Below are positions 24,465-36,357 of a stretch of 64,000 bases of DNA, piece after piece. The DNA is from Prostheceraeus crozeri. Taxonomy: Eukaryota; Platyhelminthes; Polycladida; Euryleptidae. The position numbers and the translations under genes are program-made. The stretch is from NCBI GenBank assembly GCA_907163375.1, contig CAJQUW010005566.1, positions 1 through 64,000 on the forward strand, written 5' to 3'. The notes under the pieces are model-generated. The model saw only the letters and a list, made by a program, of their open reading frames with translations. It had not been told where the DNA came from and did not search any database. Position 1 is the stretch's first letter, and every line of letters begins with the position of its first letter.

Positions 24465-25080
24465 CTAGGACAGAAGAGAGGAGTTAGACGGTACTGCGCA
24501 GGATAACCGAACTATACGCACATTGTTGGAGCATGGATGACTTTTTCGATGACTTCCCGTGGCTCTTCGATCCCCAAACGATACAATTCTGGCGACTCTC
24601 ATGGCCCACCATTGAGAAATGAGACTCATCACTCCACAGAATCGACCCGAGATCAAGGGCACCTTAGAGGAACTGTGCGAAAGCAATGCGCTTTTCCTTA
24701 TCATCATCTGTGAGTGTGTAGTTAGTCTGCAGTCTGTATTGGCAGAGGCACAATCTGTTTCGTAGGATCCGTTGAACACTGGTTTTAGGAGCACCTGTTC
24801 TACGAGAAACCGAACGACAACTGGCAGCGGCAAATTGTGGATTTGCCTTTTGCGCTTCCAGTTCATCCCTTAGACATTATTCCCTTTCATCCTCGAGACT
24901 GGGCCTACCCGATCGAGGCTTATCTGCTACTGATCCAGTCTGTCTGAACCACTGAATCAAGCATGAGATGGTAGAAACGCTAAAAGGTTGCGATGACAAC
25001 CATGAGCTATCTTGTAAGCGTGCAGTGTCGCTGAAGAGGACTTGCCGTTGCTGAGGAAAAACTCAACAAATTCAATGCGC
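24465..25080 (-). pseudogene. Tc1/mariner-superfamily transposase remnant
   Basis: The minus strand reads 'ILWSDESHFSMVGHESRQNC' and then 'IVWGSKSH' at 24541-24660, the first catalytic Asp block of an IS630/Tc1/mariner transposase. Upstream (24660-24900) are pieces of the linker and helix-turn-helix region in changing frames. A 133-codon open frame over the same bases (24465-24866) is in a different frame from these motifs. Nothing after the first catalytic block is clear, so the copy is truncated and dead. Ends were not found. Confidence 0.65.
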
Positions 25081-26554
25081 GTTTCGAGTATATTATTTTA
25101 TCGACCCTATTTTTGAAGTATAATATTATTTTGTAAAGAAAATACAGCAAAGGCATTTCTGTAGAGGTTTGTAGTTATATTTTTTACATCTGTAAATGAT
25201 ATTGAATTCAATGGTTCAAACCTGCTGAGGATATTCCAGTCGAATGTGGATTAGGTAATCGTAAGTCAGTAGAGCCTATTGTGAAGTCTCTATTACTGAA
25301 GCTATTCGACATTCCATTGGCCCTTCTAAAAGAAAATGCATAGGAATATTAGTCCGGCAGCCACAGCGAACTACTGCAGGGAACGAGGCCGAAAGTGAGA
25401 CTTTCACAGAATGATGTACACCCTATGCCTGCTACGAATCTGTACGTCTGCCGAGTTCTAGTAAGTTCCTCTTCTTATCAGACAAGATCAAAGAAAAACA
25501 CATGTAAATCCCATAGGACGCAGATTGCAGCTTTTGGTTAAAATGAAATTTTCTATGTTTTCTCTGATAAAATGAAAAGTACTAAGCCCAGAGTCATAAT
25601 TTTTGGCATGAAATATCTTCAGGTCATTTCCTTTCATGTTCATGTACTCCTGTCTATAAAGCTAAACACATTCAGATTTGTCGAGCCTCTTAATGTCGGC
25701 AAACACCAACATGTTGACCCACTTCATCCACATTTAACCACATTCTCACATACATCGCCGATCAGATGCATGATAGTAACACATGCACATAATAGAAAAT
25801 AATCATAAACTGAAATTCACAGAAGTATGATTGCTGAGTACTAATATTGTGACAGGGAAGAACTTTTGACTAATTGACTTATCACTTTTGGAATTAAATT
25901 ATATTTTGTGCATGTTATTGGAAGCTGCGAGCGTAATAAGTGGATTATGGCCAGTTAGGAGACGTGTGAAGGCCATCATGTCATAGCATGGCATGAACGC
26001 GTGACACCGTCGGAATGGAGATATGGAGAGATTGTACAATCACGAGTACGGGAGCATGACATCAAAGCGGCATGTTTGCCCTCTGTGAGCGTGGCTACAA
26101 TTATGGATATATATAAATACATATAGATAATAGAAAATCGAAAATGGAAAATGATACATATTGGACATACTGGCATATATACAGTTTTTGAAGGAAAAAG
26201 GAACAACTGTTTCTTCCTTTTAAACGAACATGTTTCAGAGTTATTCACTCCACCTTCAGCGGTATACAGGAATCCGATAAAACAACATAAGTAAGTTTAA
26301 ATACATATCAGCGTAAATGCATGACCCGATATCCATCATTTATGACGCTCAAAACTACGGTGCTATGTACAAGCGAAAAATGACGTCATGTGAATTCACA
26401 GATTCAAGTGCAAGGACACTGAGCCATTCTTTTCATTCGAAAACACATCGATATTTTCTTTCAGGAAAATATAGACTATAAGATAAGAGGATAGACTGAT
26501 GCACCAATAATAGAGAAATTTTCAGCTCTAGGATGGTGCTCATGTAAAGAAATT
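25081..26554. other. gene-free stretch
   Basis: No supported gene. Short frames at 25572-25802 (plus) and 25976-26248 (minus) lack domain features. Confidence 0.35.
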
Positions 26555-26905
26555 TCAATAGCTACTAATTCGAGTGGCTAAGTGGCGCTTGGTAGCACCA
26601 ATGTATCGCATTGGACAGCGATCACAAGTATTGGGATATGTAACATCCGATTTCAAGCAAAACGAAATGCAATCTTTGATATCTAAGTGGTTGAAAGCTT
26701 TATTGGTTTTGACAGCCAAATAAATTTTCACATTCTGCAATTTCTCATTCAACTGGTTTATACGTCTTTTTAGTTGCTTTTGTTTGTTATCTATGAAAGG
26801 GATGGACCAGCACACCTTACTCACTTCACTAGTAGTAGAGGCATTTTGCGAATTTTCAGATTTGGGAACCACATTCCTTTTAATTTTGTCAATAATAGCT
26901 ATTTA
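26555..26905 (-). pseudogene. Penelope-like element fragment (linker and GIY-YIG start)
   Basis: The minus-strand frame reads 'WSIPFIDNKQKQLKRRINQL' and then 'NTCDRCPMRYIGATKRHLAT'. This is the linker plus the Cys-pair and YIG part of a Penelope-like GIY-YIG nuclease. It is a different lineage from the copy at the window start. The fragment breaks off soon after the YIG motif. A second copy of its upstream part lies inverted at 27494-27680. Confidence 0.7.
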
Positions 26906-27016
26906 CTTGAGAGAAGAAACTTTTTTCCTCCCGCAACTATGTTGCACAGCCCGAGCGTAGCGAGGGATGGACAAATAGCTAAGGGAGGAAACATTTATTT
27001 CTTCTCGAAAGAATGT
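26905..27016. repeat. small inverted-repeat insertion inside the Penelope remnant
   Basis: About 25-base ends of the type GAGAAGAAAC...TTTTCCTCCC face each other across a short centre that contains 'CCGAGCGTAGCGAGG'. At about 110 bases it looks like a tiny MITE lying at the break between the minus-strand Penelope piece and what follows. Confidence 0.45.
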
Positions 27017-27493
27017 AGCTTTTCATTTTGTGATTTATAGATGTCTATTGTTCATTATAAAATTGATGGTTGTATCGCGAAATCTATGAATGAGGTAATC
27101 CAGGGACTGTATCGATATCTTGGTAGTCTCTGGCTCATCATAACTTGTTTGTAGACTTCTATGATTATTTTACACAGGAGCTTACACAGGAAAAGCTAAT
27201 TGCGGGAGAAAAGTTAACTTTTTGATCCCGTGAGACTGAAAAGTTGATTTTTCGTCCCGGCAGTTTGCATGGGAGAGATATCTTTTCACTCCCATACCAA
27301 TTTCAAATGCATCATCGATAATACTGACAACAGAAAGATGAGATTATCATTCTGGCCCAAATCCATCGCAAATATTAAATTTTCATCAACAGAATTGAGA
27401 AACTAGTAGTAGACCGCAAGGCATCTACAATGTAGAAAAGGTTATGTAGCTGTCTACATATCTGCAAATATTTTTTCGAGTTTCTCAATTCGG

Positions 27494-27680
27494 TTGAACA
27501 AAAATTCAAAATTTTTTCTATTAAAAATTAAACTGTTTCTGGAAAGCGGCTATGATCCGTATTTTAATGACAAAATTAAAAGGAATGTGGTTCCCAAATC
27601 TGAAAATTCGCAAAATGCCTCTACTACTAGTGAAGTGAGTAAGGTGTACTGGTCCATCCCTTTCATAGATAATACTCGCC
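27494..27680 (+). pseudogene. Penelope-like element fragment, inverted relative to 26555-26905
   Basis: The plus strand encodes 'NVVPKSENSQNASTTSEVSK' and 'WSIPFIDN', matching the 26555-26905 fragment, which reads 'MVPKSENSQNASTTSEVSK' on the minus strand. It breaks off after IDN. The two pieces therefore form an inverted pair with about 600 bases between them. Confidence 0.65.
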
Positions 27681-27903
27681 GTCTTGCAATCACAATTATT
27701 TGTTATCTTTGTTGTTCTTTTTCCTCGATTCGGGTCAGGATTGGCCTCAACGTCAATATAATTACTCCTCCCCATCCAATAACTTTTCGATGTATTCCTT
27801 TGACAGGTCTTCTCGTGCTGCATGTCCAATCACCCTCCTCACAAGACAGATGCCAAGTGGGGGAGCCGGTTTAATTGACGACCACCCGCCCATGGACATG
27901 TAG

Positions 27904-28622
27904 TACCGGATACATGTTACCAGTGGCAAGCAGAAGACGGTCTAGAAGCAATGTTTAGAATGGCTGAACAAGCTGAAGGAAATGCAGCGTCTACGGCTGC
28001 CAAGGAACTTTCATGCTTAAACTGTTCAAGTCTGACGACATCTTTCTATTCTATGCCCAGGAGAAATAGCCAGGGTTGACGTGGGTATGGATATTGAGGC
28101 CATCCCCACAGCTCCCACAGCGCTTCTACGGGGATTCTGTGAGGATTCTAAAGATTTTTAACATTCACTAGAAGCAATCAGAACTGACATCATATCACAC
28201 AATCAACTTCGATGTTGAATCACAAAGTATCACCCAGCCTACCCAATTCATCACTTAAAATGAATGAAATATCAATGCTGATCATTTTCACATTAGTAAC
28301 ACACGTTCAATAATTTTGAATGACTTATAATGATAGTTCCGGGTGTGTCAAGGAAGTCTGAAGTGGAAGAATATTGCAAGTCTTCTTTACTGCTGATCTG
28401 AATGGATACCTACAAATATTAGCTCTAATAGTATAAATAGCTCAGACAAAATTACTTGTGATATAATTAAGCTTCCGTGATAAATGTGATTAATCATTAA
28501 CCTAGATTTTGAACTAATTGCGATATAGAAGACCTGTTAGGTCCTGCCCAAAAATCAAGACACATGAAAATGTTGAATGATATTTGTCGGATACATGAAT
28601 AGTGTGATAAAGATTTCTCACT
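27904..28622. other. gene-free stretch
   Basis: No recognisable gene or repeat. Confidence 0.35.
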
Positions 28623-28900
28623 CATTCAATTGTAAGCCATCTACCCGTATTGCAGTCATAGTTATAATGAAAGCTCAGATTTTTCACTTGTCCACGACTT
28701 GTCAAAAATTTCACTTTCATCTGATAGGCATCCTTAACTGCATACTTAAGTGTACCACAATAAATGGTTCATTGTGCTGCATTTCATCACCATACACAAA
28801 TGGGTCAACATCCTCCAATTCTTGTGCAATAATTCGGTGACATAAGTGGTCAAGAAAATCAGGATGATTTTCATCGAAGTCTGTATCTACAATAGTAGAT
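28623..28900 (-). pseudogene. unrecognised protein-like segment
   Basis: On the minus strand one frame reads 'DTDFDENHPDFLDHLCHRII' and continues 'AQELEDVDPFVYGDEMQHNE'. After one shift of frame near 28735 it goes on 'YAVKDAYQMKVKFLTSRGQ' and ends 'NTGRWLTIE' before a stop at 28623-28625. The composition is protein-like over about 90 residues, and an AG acceptor-like site precedes it, so it may be a decayed terminal exon or a transposon-derived gene. I do not recognise the family. Confidence 0.3.
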
Positions 28901-29453
28901 TAGATTGATTCAAAGCTTTTTCATTCGCCATGTGTATATAGTCGATTTCTACTGCGAAACTTTCTAGACTTAAGATGCATAAAGGTCAAACTCTGGAGAT
29001 AGGCGATGTAGATAGAATTATCAATGATTGCTACATTAATTCAATTAACGAATATTAGACGGGAATATTCACACATGAACATGGCATGATCCACTGACTA
29101 ATAAACGATGGCTATAACACACATTGGGGGACACCGCAAATATAAAGTGAAGGAAGGCCTACATAAGAATTTTTGACAGGTGACTTTTTGTGACAGACGG
29201 ACCATTGTGAAGTACTGGCAGTGTAGCAACATATGATTTTATTCTAATTTGTGTTCAACCTTGTCTTTGTATGCTGATGGACTTTCTAGTATTTGAAAAC
29301 AGCACCACTTAAGCAACCAAACGAATGAAAAATCCTCACATTAGGAACCCGAAATGCCAACTTACAGGACAGCCCAGGATTATATTCTCACAAATGGAAC
29401 ACGTGAAACTCATTTATAATCTATCAAAACAGCCAAATACATGCACACATATT

Positions 29454-29504
<51 letters not shown>

Positions 29505-31599
29505 CATATTTGCAGTCAAAATCGAGTTTTCACGAGAAGCAGCTGACCGAAAATATTGTGGGAACATTGAGGTCCTTCAGGACTTAAACTACTAGTTAAA
29601 AATGTCAATAGATATATTGATAAATATTCATGCTTGCTTTTGTGAAACATACTGTCCTTAATAACTATTGTCTACAGCGAGGAATTTAAGCATAGTACTT
29701 TTGAAATGAATGTGTGTATATTTCCTGAGAATGCTTCACATGACATGTATACATGATGTAATGTAAGCCTAGGTTTGATTTTACTTGATGAAGACTTGGT
29801 TGCTTAGTGTTATAACAGCGAACGGTAAAAGGCGAATATAAGAAACATCGAAATTTCAAAATAGCGAATTATATAAATAGCGTACTATGCAATGCTCGGG
29901 TGTTGTGCGGAACTAGGTACATACTCGTATTAACATTCCATCTCAACAATTTAGTAAGGCCATGTTTCCTTTAGTCTACATGTAGCCTAGTTGTTGAATT
30001 TTCATGCAAATATGTTTCCTTTAAGGGAACAGCAATGCAAAAATTGTACCCTTAAAATAATCCTGTAGCAAAATGAAATAGGATCGACATGGTCAATCAT
30101 TAGATTAATTGAACCAAAACTCCAAAGTGAGTAAAAGAGGAAGTTTAAAAAAACACAAACTAATCAATAATCGATGTGTTATAAAAGCAGAGAAATAAAG
30201 ACAATGTCGTTAAATACTATTAAAAAGAAACATTTCGAAGAAGAATTACGTTTACGGTAAACTAAGTTATGGTAGTTTCATGGAAAAAGGATGTCATGTG
30301 TCATGAATCATTAAATCATTATGAGCGGACTGGGAAGAACCTATGTACGTGTACCTATGTATGACATCAATTCTGTGGATTCTGTGGGTATGGTGTGGGG
30401 TGGGGATTCAAATATCAATCTCCACGGCAACCCTGGAAATAGCACTTTGAAATCTTCATGATTTCTCAGTTACATCTACATCTGAAAGTCTCCTGATGGA
30501 GAAGAAAATTCCCAACCACAGATAGAGACGTCTCAGTTGTTTTCCTTGCACAAATGAATCTTATCAACCTCCTTATCTACTCATCAGCAACTTTTGAGCA
30601 TATCCAACCAGTTCAGCAATCATTAAGGAGGCTTATGGCCAAAACTCGGTGATATTGCAATAATTTCAAAAGTCTATCAACATTGGTGATTTTGAATTCT
30701 GAATTGCTATTTATAATGCGAAGATGAGCGGGGTAGGAACAATTGGATGCTACCATTAGAAATACACACAAGAAATACGTTGCACTGTGAATTTCATGTG
30801 ATTCGGGCCATGCTGTAGAAGTTAAGGAGAGCGTGCCGTTGCAGGACACCTGCAAATGGTCTTGATGTGGCTCACGTTGTGTGTCATCGACTTGAATAGA
30901 AGTGCAGTGGAAGTGATGGACACACACTGCAAATCAAAGACACACATTCTAGACTGCTTTGAAGTGCAGCGGAACCTTTTATATGTGCGGACCCATGCGG
31001 GCATGCATATTGCGCGTCACAGTTTATTATGTTCAGTGATGTCTCTCAAACACCAATGTTAACTGCCAGCTAGTTAAGACAGATGTAAACGCTGTAAAGA
31101 CTTGTTGAATGAGATACTTATTTGTAGCATTTTCATATTATATTGTAATATTTTGGGATAATTGTTCAGATGCGCTACAACTTGCATTGATCCTATTTTT
31201 ATTGTGCTTGATTACTGAGATAGAGCGCTGGACTTTATTCACCTCGAGCCTTTATTGTAAAGTCAATTGAAATATAAGATGAAACGAATCGCTCTTACCA
31301 ACTACTCCACTGTCTGGAATGATTATTTGTAAATAGAACTTCAGACTTTATTGAAGAGGAGAGTGATCTGTCCTTGTTATTGACTACGCAGGTTCGTATT
31401 TGCAATGCACTCTCTTATCTTAGATGTTGACAAAAAATGTAGTATTCCATGAAAAAAGGGAAGTGCAATTGACAACATTAGGCGAACTTGGTAATAACTA
31501 TTTCTAAGAGCACACATACATTAGCTATTGCTTATAGAAGTCGATCTGAGATTAATGTGAAACTCGTAATAATCAACATCTCTCACTAAACCTTTTGTC
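28901..31599. other. gene-free stretch with a TA microsatellite and a hAT end
   Basis: A TA run fills 29455-29502. At 30389-30437 there is a lone, diverged hAT right end ('CCACGGCAACCCTG') like that of the element at 10736-11691. Overlapping frames at 30613-31062 on both strands have no domain support. Confidence 0.45.
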
Positions 31600-32021
31600 G
31601 CACATACATAGCCTGTGAACATCCTTCCTCGAACCAATGATCTGTAGGGTGGAGGACAACATGAGGCCAACATGTTCTCGCTAGTATTCGCAGTTATTTT
31701 CTTCGAGAGATTGACGTGAATCAGTATGCTTATGTACCAAATTCATCGACGACATGTGTCCTGATTCACCTTTTAGACAGGATCACTTTATCACTTAATG
31801 CACATGACACCCGGGGTGTGGCAATTATGTCATTGGATTACTCAAGAGCTTTTGATACCGTTTCCCACAAAGTGCTCATAGATAAGTTGAGAATGAGAAA
31901 ATTTCCACAACAATTTGTTCAGTGGATTGAATCCTACTTAAGCAATAGATCTCAATCAGTGGGAATGGGAAGATTCGTCAGTAATTCAATACGAGTAAGT
32001 AGTAATCCCATCCCAGACGGA
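31600..32021 (+). mobile_element. LINE reverse transcriptase, left part (interrupted by the Polinton)
   Basis: The plus strand encodes 'NQYAYVPNSSTTCVLIHLLD' followed by 'GVAIMSLDYSRAFDTVSHKV' and 'FVQWIESYLSNRSQSV', which are RT fingers and palm blocks of a CR1/Rex1-like LINE, including the first catalytic Asp (LDYSRAFD). The frame stops making sense at 32022, where the Polinton terminal repeat begins. The continuation of the same domain is found at 49251. There is a stop at about 31709-31711 just before the best-preserved part, so the LINE was probably already dead. Confidence 0.8.
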
Positions 32022-33954
32022 AGTCCAAAATGTGCAACGATGAGTCATCATGCTGACTCAGCCCCCCTCCTCTGGAGAGAGGAAGGAAGTGGCCAAGGAT
32101 GTGCTGGGAGGAATGGGTCCGAGAGGAGGAAAGTGTTTCCCTACCCCCCCCTCTTGTCAGACTTCCAACTTTGGTTCTAGAGATCGTAGAAAATAGAAAA
32201 AAGTCGTGCAATAGCTCATTTGAAAGCTAAGAGTAAGACAAATTCAGTGGAAGAAACGGCTTGTTCATATCTGCCTTCGTTTACATGTGAGAGTGACTTT
32301 AAGATTTTTGTCCATCACCGAAAAACGACAGAATTTCATGAAAATGCATGTAGCGGGTGAACGAAGCCTCGTACGTGAAAATAGACCGCGGATTTGGACT
32401 ATTTGGCCAATTTTGGGTCTCGGGAGGGGTTTCCAGCTTAAACGGAGAGAAAAAGTTCTGACCCCCCCTCTGGACGAGACTTCCAACTTTGGTTCTAGAG
32501 ATCGTAGAAAGATGTGCAATAGCTCATTTGAAAGCTGAGAGTGAGACAAATTCAGTGGAAGAAACGGCTTGTTCATGTCTGCCTTCGTTTAGATGTGAGA
32601 TGCCATTGAAAATGTTGGAATTTGGAGAAAAAAACGACAGAGTTAGAATTTTTGATGAAAATGGCTCTAGCGGGTGAACGAAGCCTCGGACGGGAAAACG
32701 GAGACCAGATTTGGAATCAGCGTGCCATTCTGCATCTAGAGGGTGAGTTTCAAGTAAATCGGAGAGAAAAAGTTGAAAATTTTCTTCACACTGGGTCTAC
32801 ACACGGGATTTTTTCGTGAAAATGTTAAATTGTAGCCACCTTTGGCGATGAATAGCGGAGGATTGGAAGTGAATGAAGAGCTCGGGTTTCTTTTAGGGGC
32901 AAGACCGCACTTTGTTCTCTAGGATCATCATATCTTTTCAGATCTGTGGAAGGTTTCGTTTCCAAATGAGAGCATGTTAAAAATCGAGTTTTTGCGCATT
33001 TTCCAAGATTTTGGAACCTTTTGAAGTTTTTTCAACTCGGCTTCTGGTCATCGTAGAGCACTAGAACCGGAGATAGACGTGATTAAAGTTTTTGGATGAT
33101 GGATTTTTCGTCATCAGCTGATAGCCACAAACTATATAAGTGGAAACTGTACTTGTGGGAATCAGTTCTCCTTCCGACTGGGTTGCGGCCGGTGAACTCC
33201 GGAGCTCTGATGATGGCATTGGAAATCTCCAAAAACCGGGGTTTCTGTGAGAAATCGGGTTTCTGTGAGAAACCCGGTTTCTGCAAGAAACCGACTTAGA
33301 AAATTTCATTGGTGATATCAGCTAAGGCGTCAGACTTAAAGGTTACCCAGGAGTTGGCCTTCGCCATAAAAGACTCCAAAATTTGAAAGGCTTGTAACTT
33401 TGCTTCTACAAGTCCTTTTGACTTGATTCAAAAAAGAGTCGATTGCTATTGAACAGAACTATAGTGACAGACTACTTATAAAATTTCATAAGTAGTGCTA
33501 AATGCTGAAAAATTTAAATATACTATTTTTGGAGGTTTTCTGGGGTTTTCGACCCTGCTGAAGTCAATGAAGGCATGTATAAGTGTGTACGAGCCAGTCT
33601 TCTCATGTCTTTAGATTATACAAGCGGTTTTTCACTGAAAGCGAGCATGACACGGAGAGTTTTGCTGTAATATTCTACTGACAGGGTGTTCCTTCGGGAC
33701 GGCGGATGATGCCGTAGTGATAAGTGTGGCAAGGGAGTGTGTCATATTTTAGACCGAAACCGCTGGGGCAACTCATGTTGGGCATTTGACACAGTTCTCA
33801 ACGTAGCACTTTGAACGCCAATCGGTTGAGTCTTCGCTATCTTGTCATGGGTGGCATCTAAACATCTCCATTGCAAAACGCTTGTGAATTACGGCTTGCT
33901 ATCAAGCTGATCAAAGCAACGACTTGGGATGTTTCCTCTTGTAAATAACTCCAC
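32022..33954 (+). repeat. left terminal inverted repeat of the Polinton
   Basis: It begins GTCCAAAATGTGCAACGATG and matches the complement of 47305-49250, from the outer end to the block 'GTAAATAACTCCAC' near 33954. Inside it, a segment of about 320 bases starting 'CTTCCAACTTTGGTTCTAG' is repeated in tandem (about 32162 and 32483). Terminal repeats of this length are long for Polintons, where several hundred bases to about 1 kb is more usual. Confidence 0.9.
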
Positions 33955-34392
33955 AGCTTTTCATGTCTGGCTATCAAGTCATTGACGGTGCAAGTCACGG
34001 AGACTTTCGGTGTCATACTTCCTGTTGGTGGGCGTTCTTTCGAGACAGCGGTGAAGTCCGTAGCGATGAGTACTGCTTGGGATATTCGGCAATTGTAATC
34101 CTTGTTAAACCTCTCTGCGTCTTGTTTGCAATTTGTTGCCTTATCGTCTCGACGTAGTGCTCTGACCACCAGGGCGACATTTAGCTATCTGCCACATGTT
34201 ACCTCATAAAATTTCCATTGCACTTGTCTCCCGATAGTTGGTCATACATGCGAGAATGAACCATAAGTTCTTTTAAGAACTGTCTCTATCACGGAGACGA
34301 AATGATAAATGGAATGAATTGGAAGGGCATTTATGCGCCAAAAGCAACCACAATCACTTTTCTCTTCGCTGGTGAACAAGCTCTTGTGAACG

Positions 34393-34740
34393 GTAGTCAC
34401 AAAGTGTATCATGTTTGCAAAAGCAAAGTTTAATGTAGTGAAATCGTTTTACCATGACACACGTTTCTGAAAGTAAAGTTTGATCATCGAAGTTTTATTC
34501 GTGAGTGTAGTCAGAAAGTGTATCATGGTTTGCAAAAGCAAAGTTAAGTGTAGTCAAATCGTTTACCATGACACACGTTTCTGAAAGTAAAGTTTGATCA
34601 TCGAAGTTTTATTCGTGAGTGTAGTCAGAAGGTGTATCATGTTGTACAAAAGTTTTACTGCAACATAGGTTGATGTATAGTTAAAAAGTTTGATCATGAC
34701 GTTTTATGAACCACAAGTTTATGAAATGATAATTTAGTCT
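34393..34740 (+). repeat. 114-bp tandem repeats ahead of the first Polinton genes
   Basis: Units starting GTAGTCA.AAAGTGTATCATG recur at 34393, 34507 and 34621 with a 114-base period; the last is partial. Related sequence reappears at about 35310-35470 on the other side of the first small gene. The units contain 'AAAGTAAAGTTTGATCAT' and 'CATGACACACGTTTCTG' blocks. They are non-coding and could serve as a control region. Confidence 0.75.
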
Positions 34741-34878
34741 GAAAGTTAATGAAACACATCACAAGTCCTAACGTTCGCCATCCAGGACTCAGGTTTCCTA
34801 CGACAAGATATAAGGAGGTAGTACTATACAGAAATTCACTTTTCACTGAGCATTGTTACAGTGTAGTGATCCTGCATC

Positions 34879-35112
34879 ATGAGTGAGACAGAAGTTGAAT
34901 TAATGATTCGTCAAAAGAATGAAAAGAACACAATCACGGAGTTGTCAGAAAGGTACTACTCCATGGCAATCAAGACAGGTGATCCAAGAAAGATTGCCGA
35001 TTGTCTAGAAACGATTGAGTATGTGAAGAAAGCAACAATGGTTAGTCATCAAAGACAATCCAACATGCTAAAAGAGGGAAGATGGTTTGGATCTAAATAT
35101 AAATATGAGTGA
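34879..35112 (+). CDS. small Polinton protein, unrecognised
   Basis: A 77-residue frame with a good start in a region flanked by tandem repeats and preceded by 'ATATAAGGAGG' near 34808. It is charged and helical in character (for example 'SERYYSMAIKTGDPRKIADC') and ends in a basic, aromatic tail. I recognise no family. Its place between the terminal repeat and the RING gene suggests an accessory gene of the element. It looks whole. Confidence 0.5.
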   Translation: MSETEVELMIRQKNEKNTITELSERYYSMAIKTGDPRKIADCLETIEYVKKATMVSHQRQSNMLKEGRWFGSKYKYE

Positions 35113-35571
35113 AGAGCATCCTTTCTTTAAAACATGAAGACATACACACTCACACATACACACAGCACACTGCTTCATTGCCTTTTTCCGTGAATGATCC
35201 ATGAGCCTTTACGAGGCTACCCATAATGAGGCCTGAAAGTCATTTGCTTTCATCACGGTTCCAAGCCCGTATAACTCAGAGGATGGGTGAAAAATTGATG
35301 AAATGAAAGTAAAGTTTATCATGTTGTACAAAAGTTTTACTGCAACACAGGTTGATGTATAGTTAGAAAGTTTGATCATGGCGTTTTATGAAACACAAAT
35401 GTCATAAAATGTAAGCGTTAGTGTAGTCAAATAGTTTTTACCACAACACATGTTTGTGAAAGTAAAGTATTAGATTACACAGAGTCATCAATACTGTCAA
35501 AGGTGTACAAGTCATATCAAGCATATTCAACTGAGTGTCCATTCCTGACACTCATCATCATTTGAAATTAT

Positions 35572-36087
35572 TTGAAGATGAAAAGTTGCATTCGTTTCCC
35601 AACTTCATGGTCTGTAGCAAGAGAGCTTGGTTATTCGTTGAAGGCTATAGAAAGTGTTACAAATGTAAATGAAAATATTAAAGCTGACGCTTTAGTTGAA
35701 AGACTAACGGATCTAGATGAGCATGCTATGAATCATCATTTGGATCGAAGATGGATAGAGGATTTTTCCATGCTTCAATGTAATGATAGTGAAAATAGGA
35801 GGATGAAATTGGTGCGATCTGGAGTGAAAAAGAAAAAAGTGGCATTTGCAACTGATTTGTCAAGTAGCTCTACCAATAAAAGTGACTTCAGAAAGAAATT
35901 GGAAGAAGAGACGTTTAAATTATTATGTGAACGGAACTGTGTTGAGTGTTTTAAAAGGGAACGGTCCCTCCTCTTTTTACCATGTTGTCATTCTGTTATG
36001 TGTTCTACGTGCTATGTACCTTTGGAAACTATGTTGTGTCCCATCTGTGATCAAGAAATAATTTCAACAGTCACTGTATATAAATGA
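35572..36087 (+). CDS. RING-finger protein (IAP-like arrangement)
   Basis: A 171-residue protein, likely a ubiquitin ligase of the element. The C-terminus (about 120-165) has a C3HC4 RING with CVEC, 'LPCCHSVMCSTC' and CPIC as ligand pairs, closest in style to the RING of inhibitor-of-apoptosis proteins. The N-terminus (about 12-50: 'SWSVARELGYSLKAIESV') looks like a UBA-type ubiquitin-binding helix bundle, which also occurs next to RING domains in IAPs. No BIR domain is present. The middle is charged and low in complexity. Family knowledge suggests ubiquitin transfer to a host or viral target; the substrate is unknown. It looks whole. Confidence 0.75.
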   Translation: MKMKSCIRFPTSWSVARELGYSLKAIESVTNVNENIKADALVERLTDLDEHAMNHHLDRRWIEDFSMLQCNDSENRRMKLVRSGVKKKKVAFATDLSSSSTNKSDFRKKLEEETFKLLCERNCVECFKRERSLLFLPCCHSVMCSTCYVPLETMLCPICDQEIISTVTVYK

Positions 36088-36357
36088 TTTTGATGCAATC
36101 CTTGTCGATTTTAGAATAGTCATCTATGACCATGACACCACTGTATCACCGTCTCATTGAAAAGAGAATGCATTATTATACAAGGCAGTGGATTCTTGTG
36201 CTGTAAAAACTATTATCATCCAGTGATTGTAGAGAGATGATACATCGTTTGAGTAATGCTATCATCATTCACGCAAACTGTGAAGATGTTGACTATATGC
36301 TATCTTATAATTGTAAACCAAAGCAGTTTACGAATACACTTTCATCACTGTTACATC

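Noticed and set aside
32016-32022. A 6-base target duplication around the Polinton
   Set aside because: Bases beside the two ends do not match at any clear boundary; the right end has an extra 9-base unit that makes the edge uncertain.
33858-34169. Minus-strand frame at the inner edge of the left terminal repeat
   Set aside because: Only partly inside the repeat, no recognisable domain, and only weakly protein-like.
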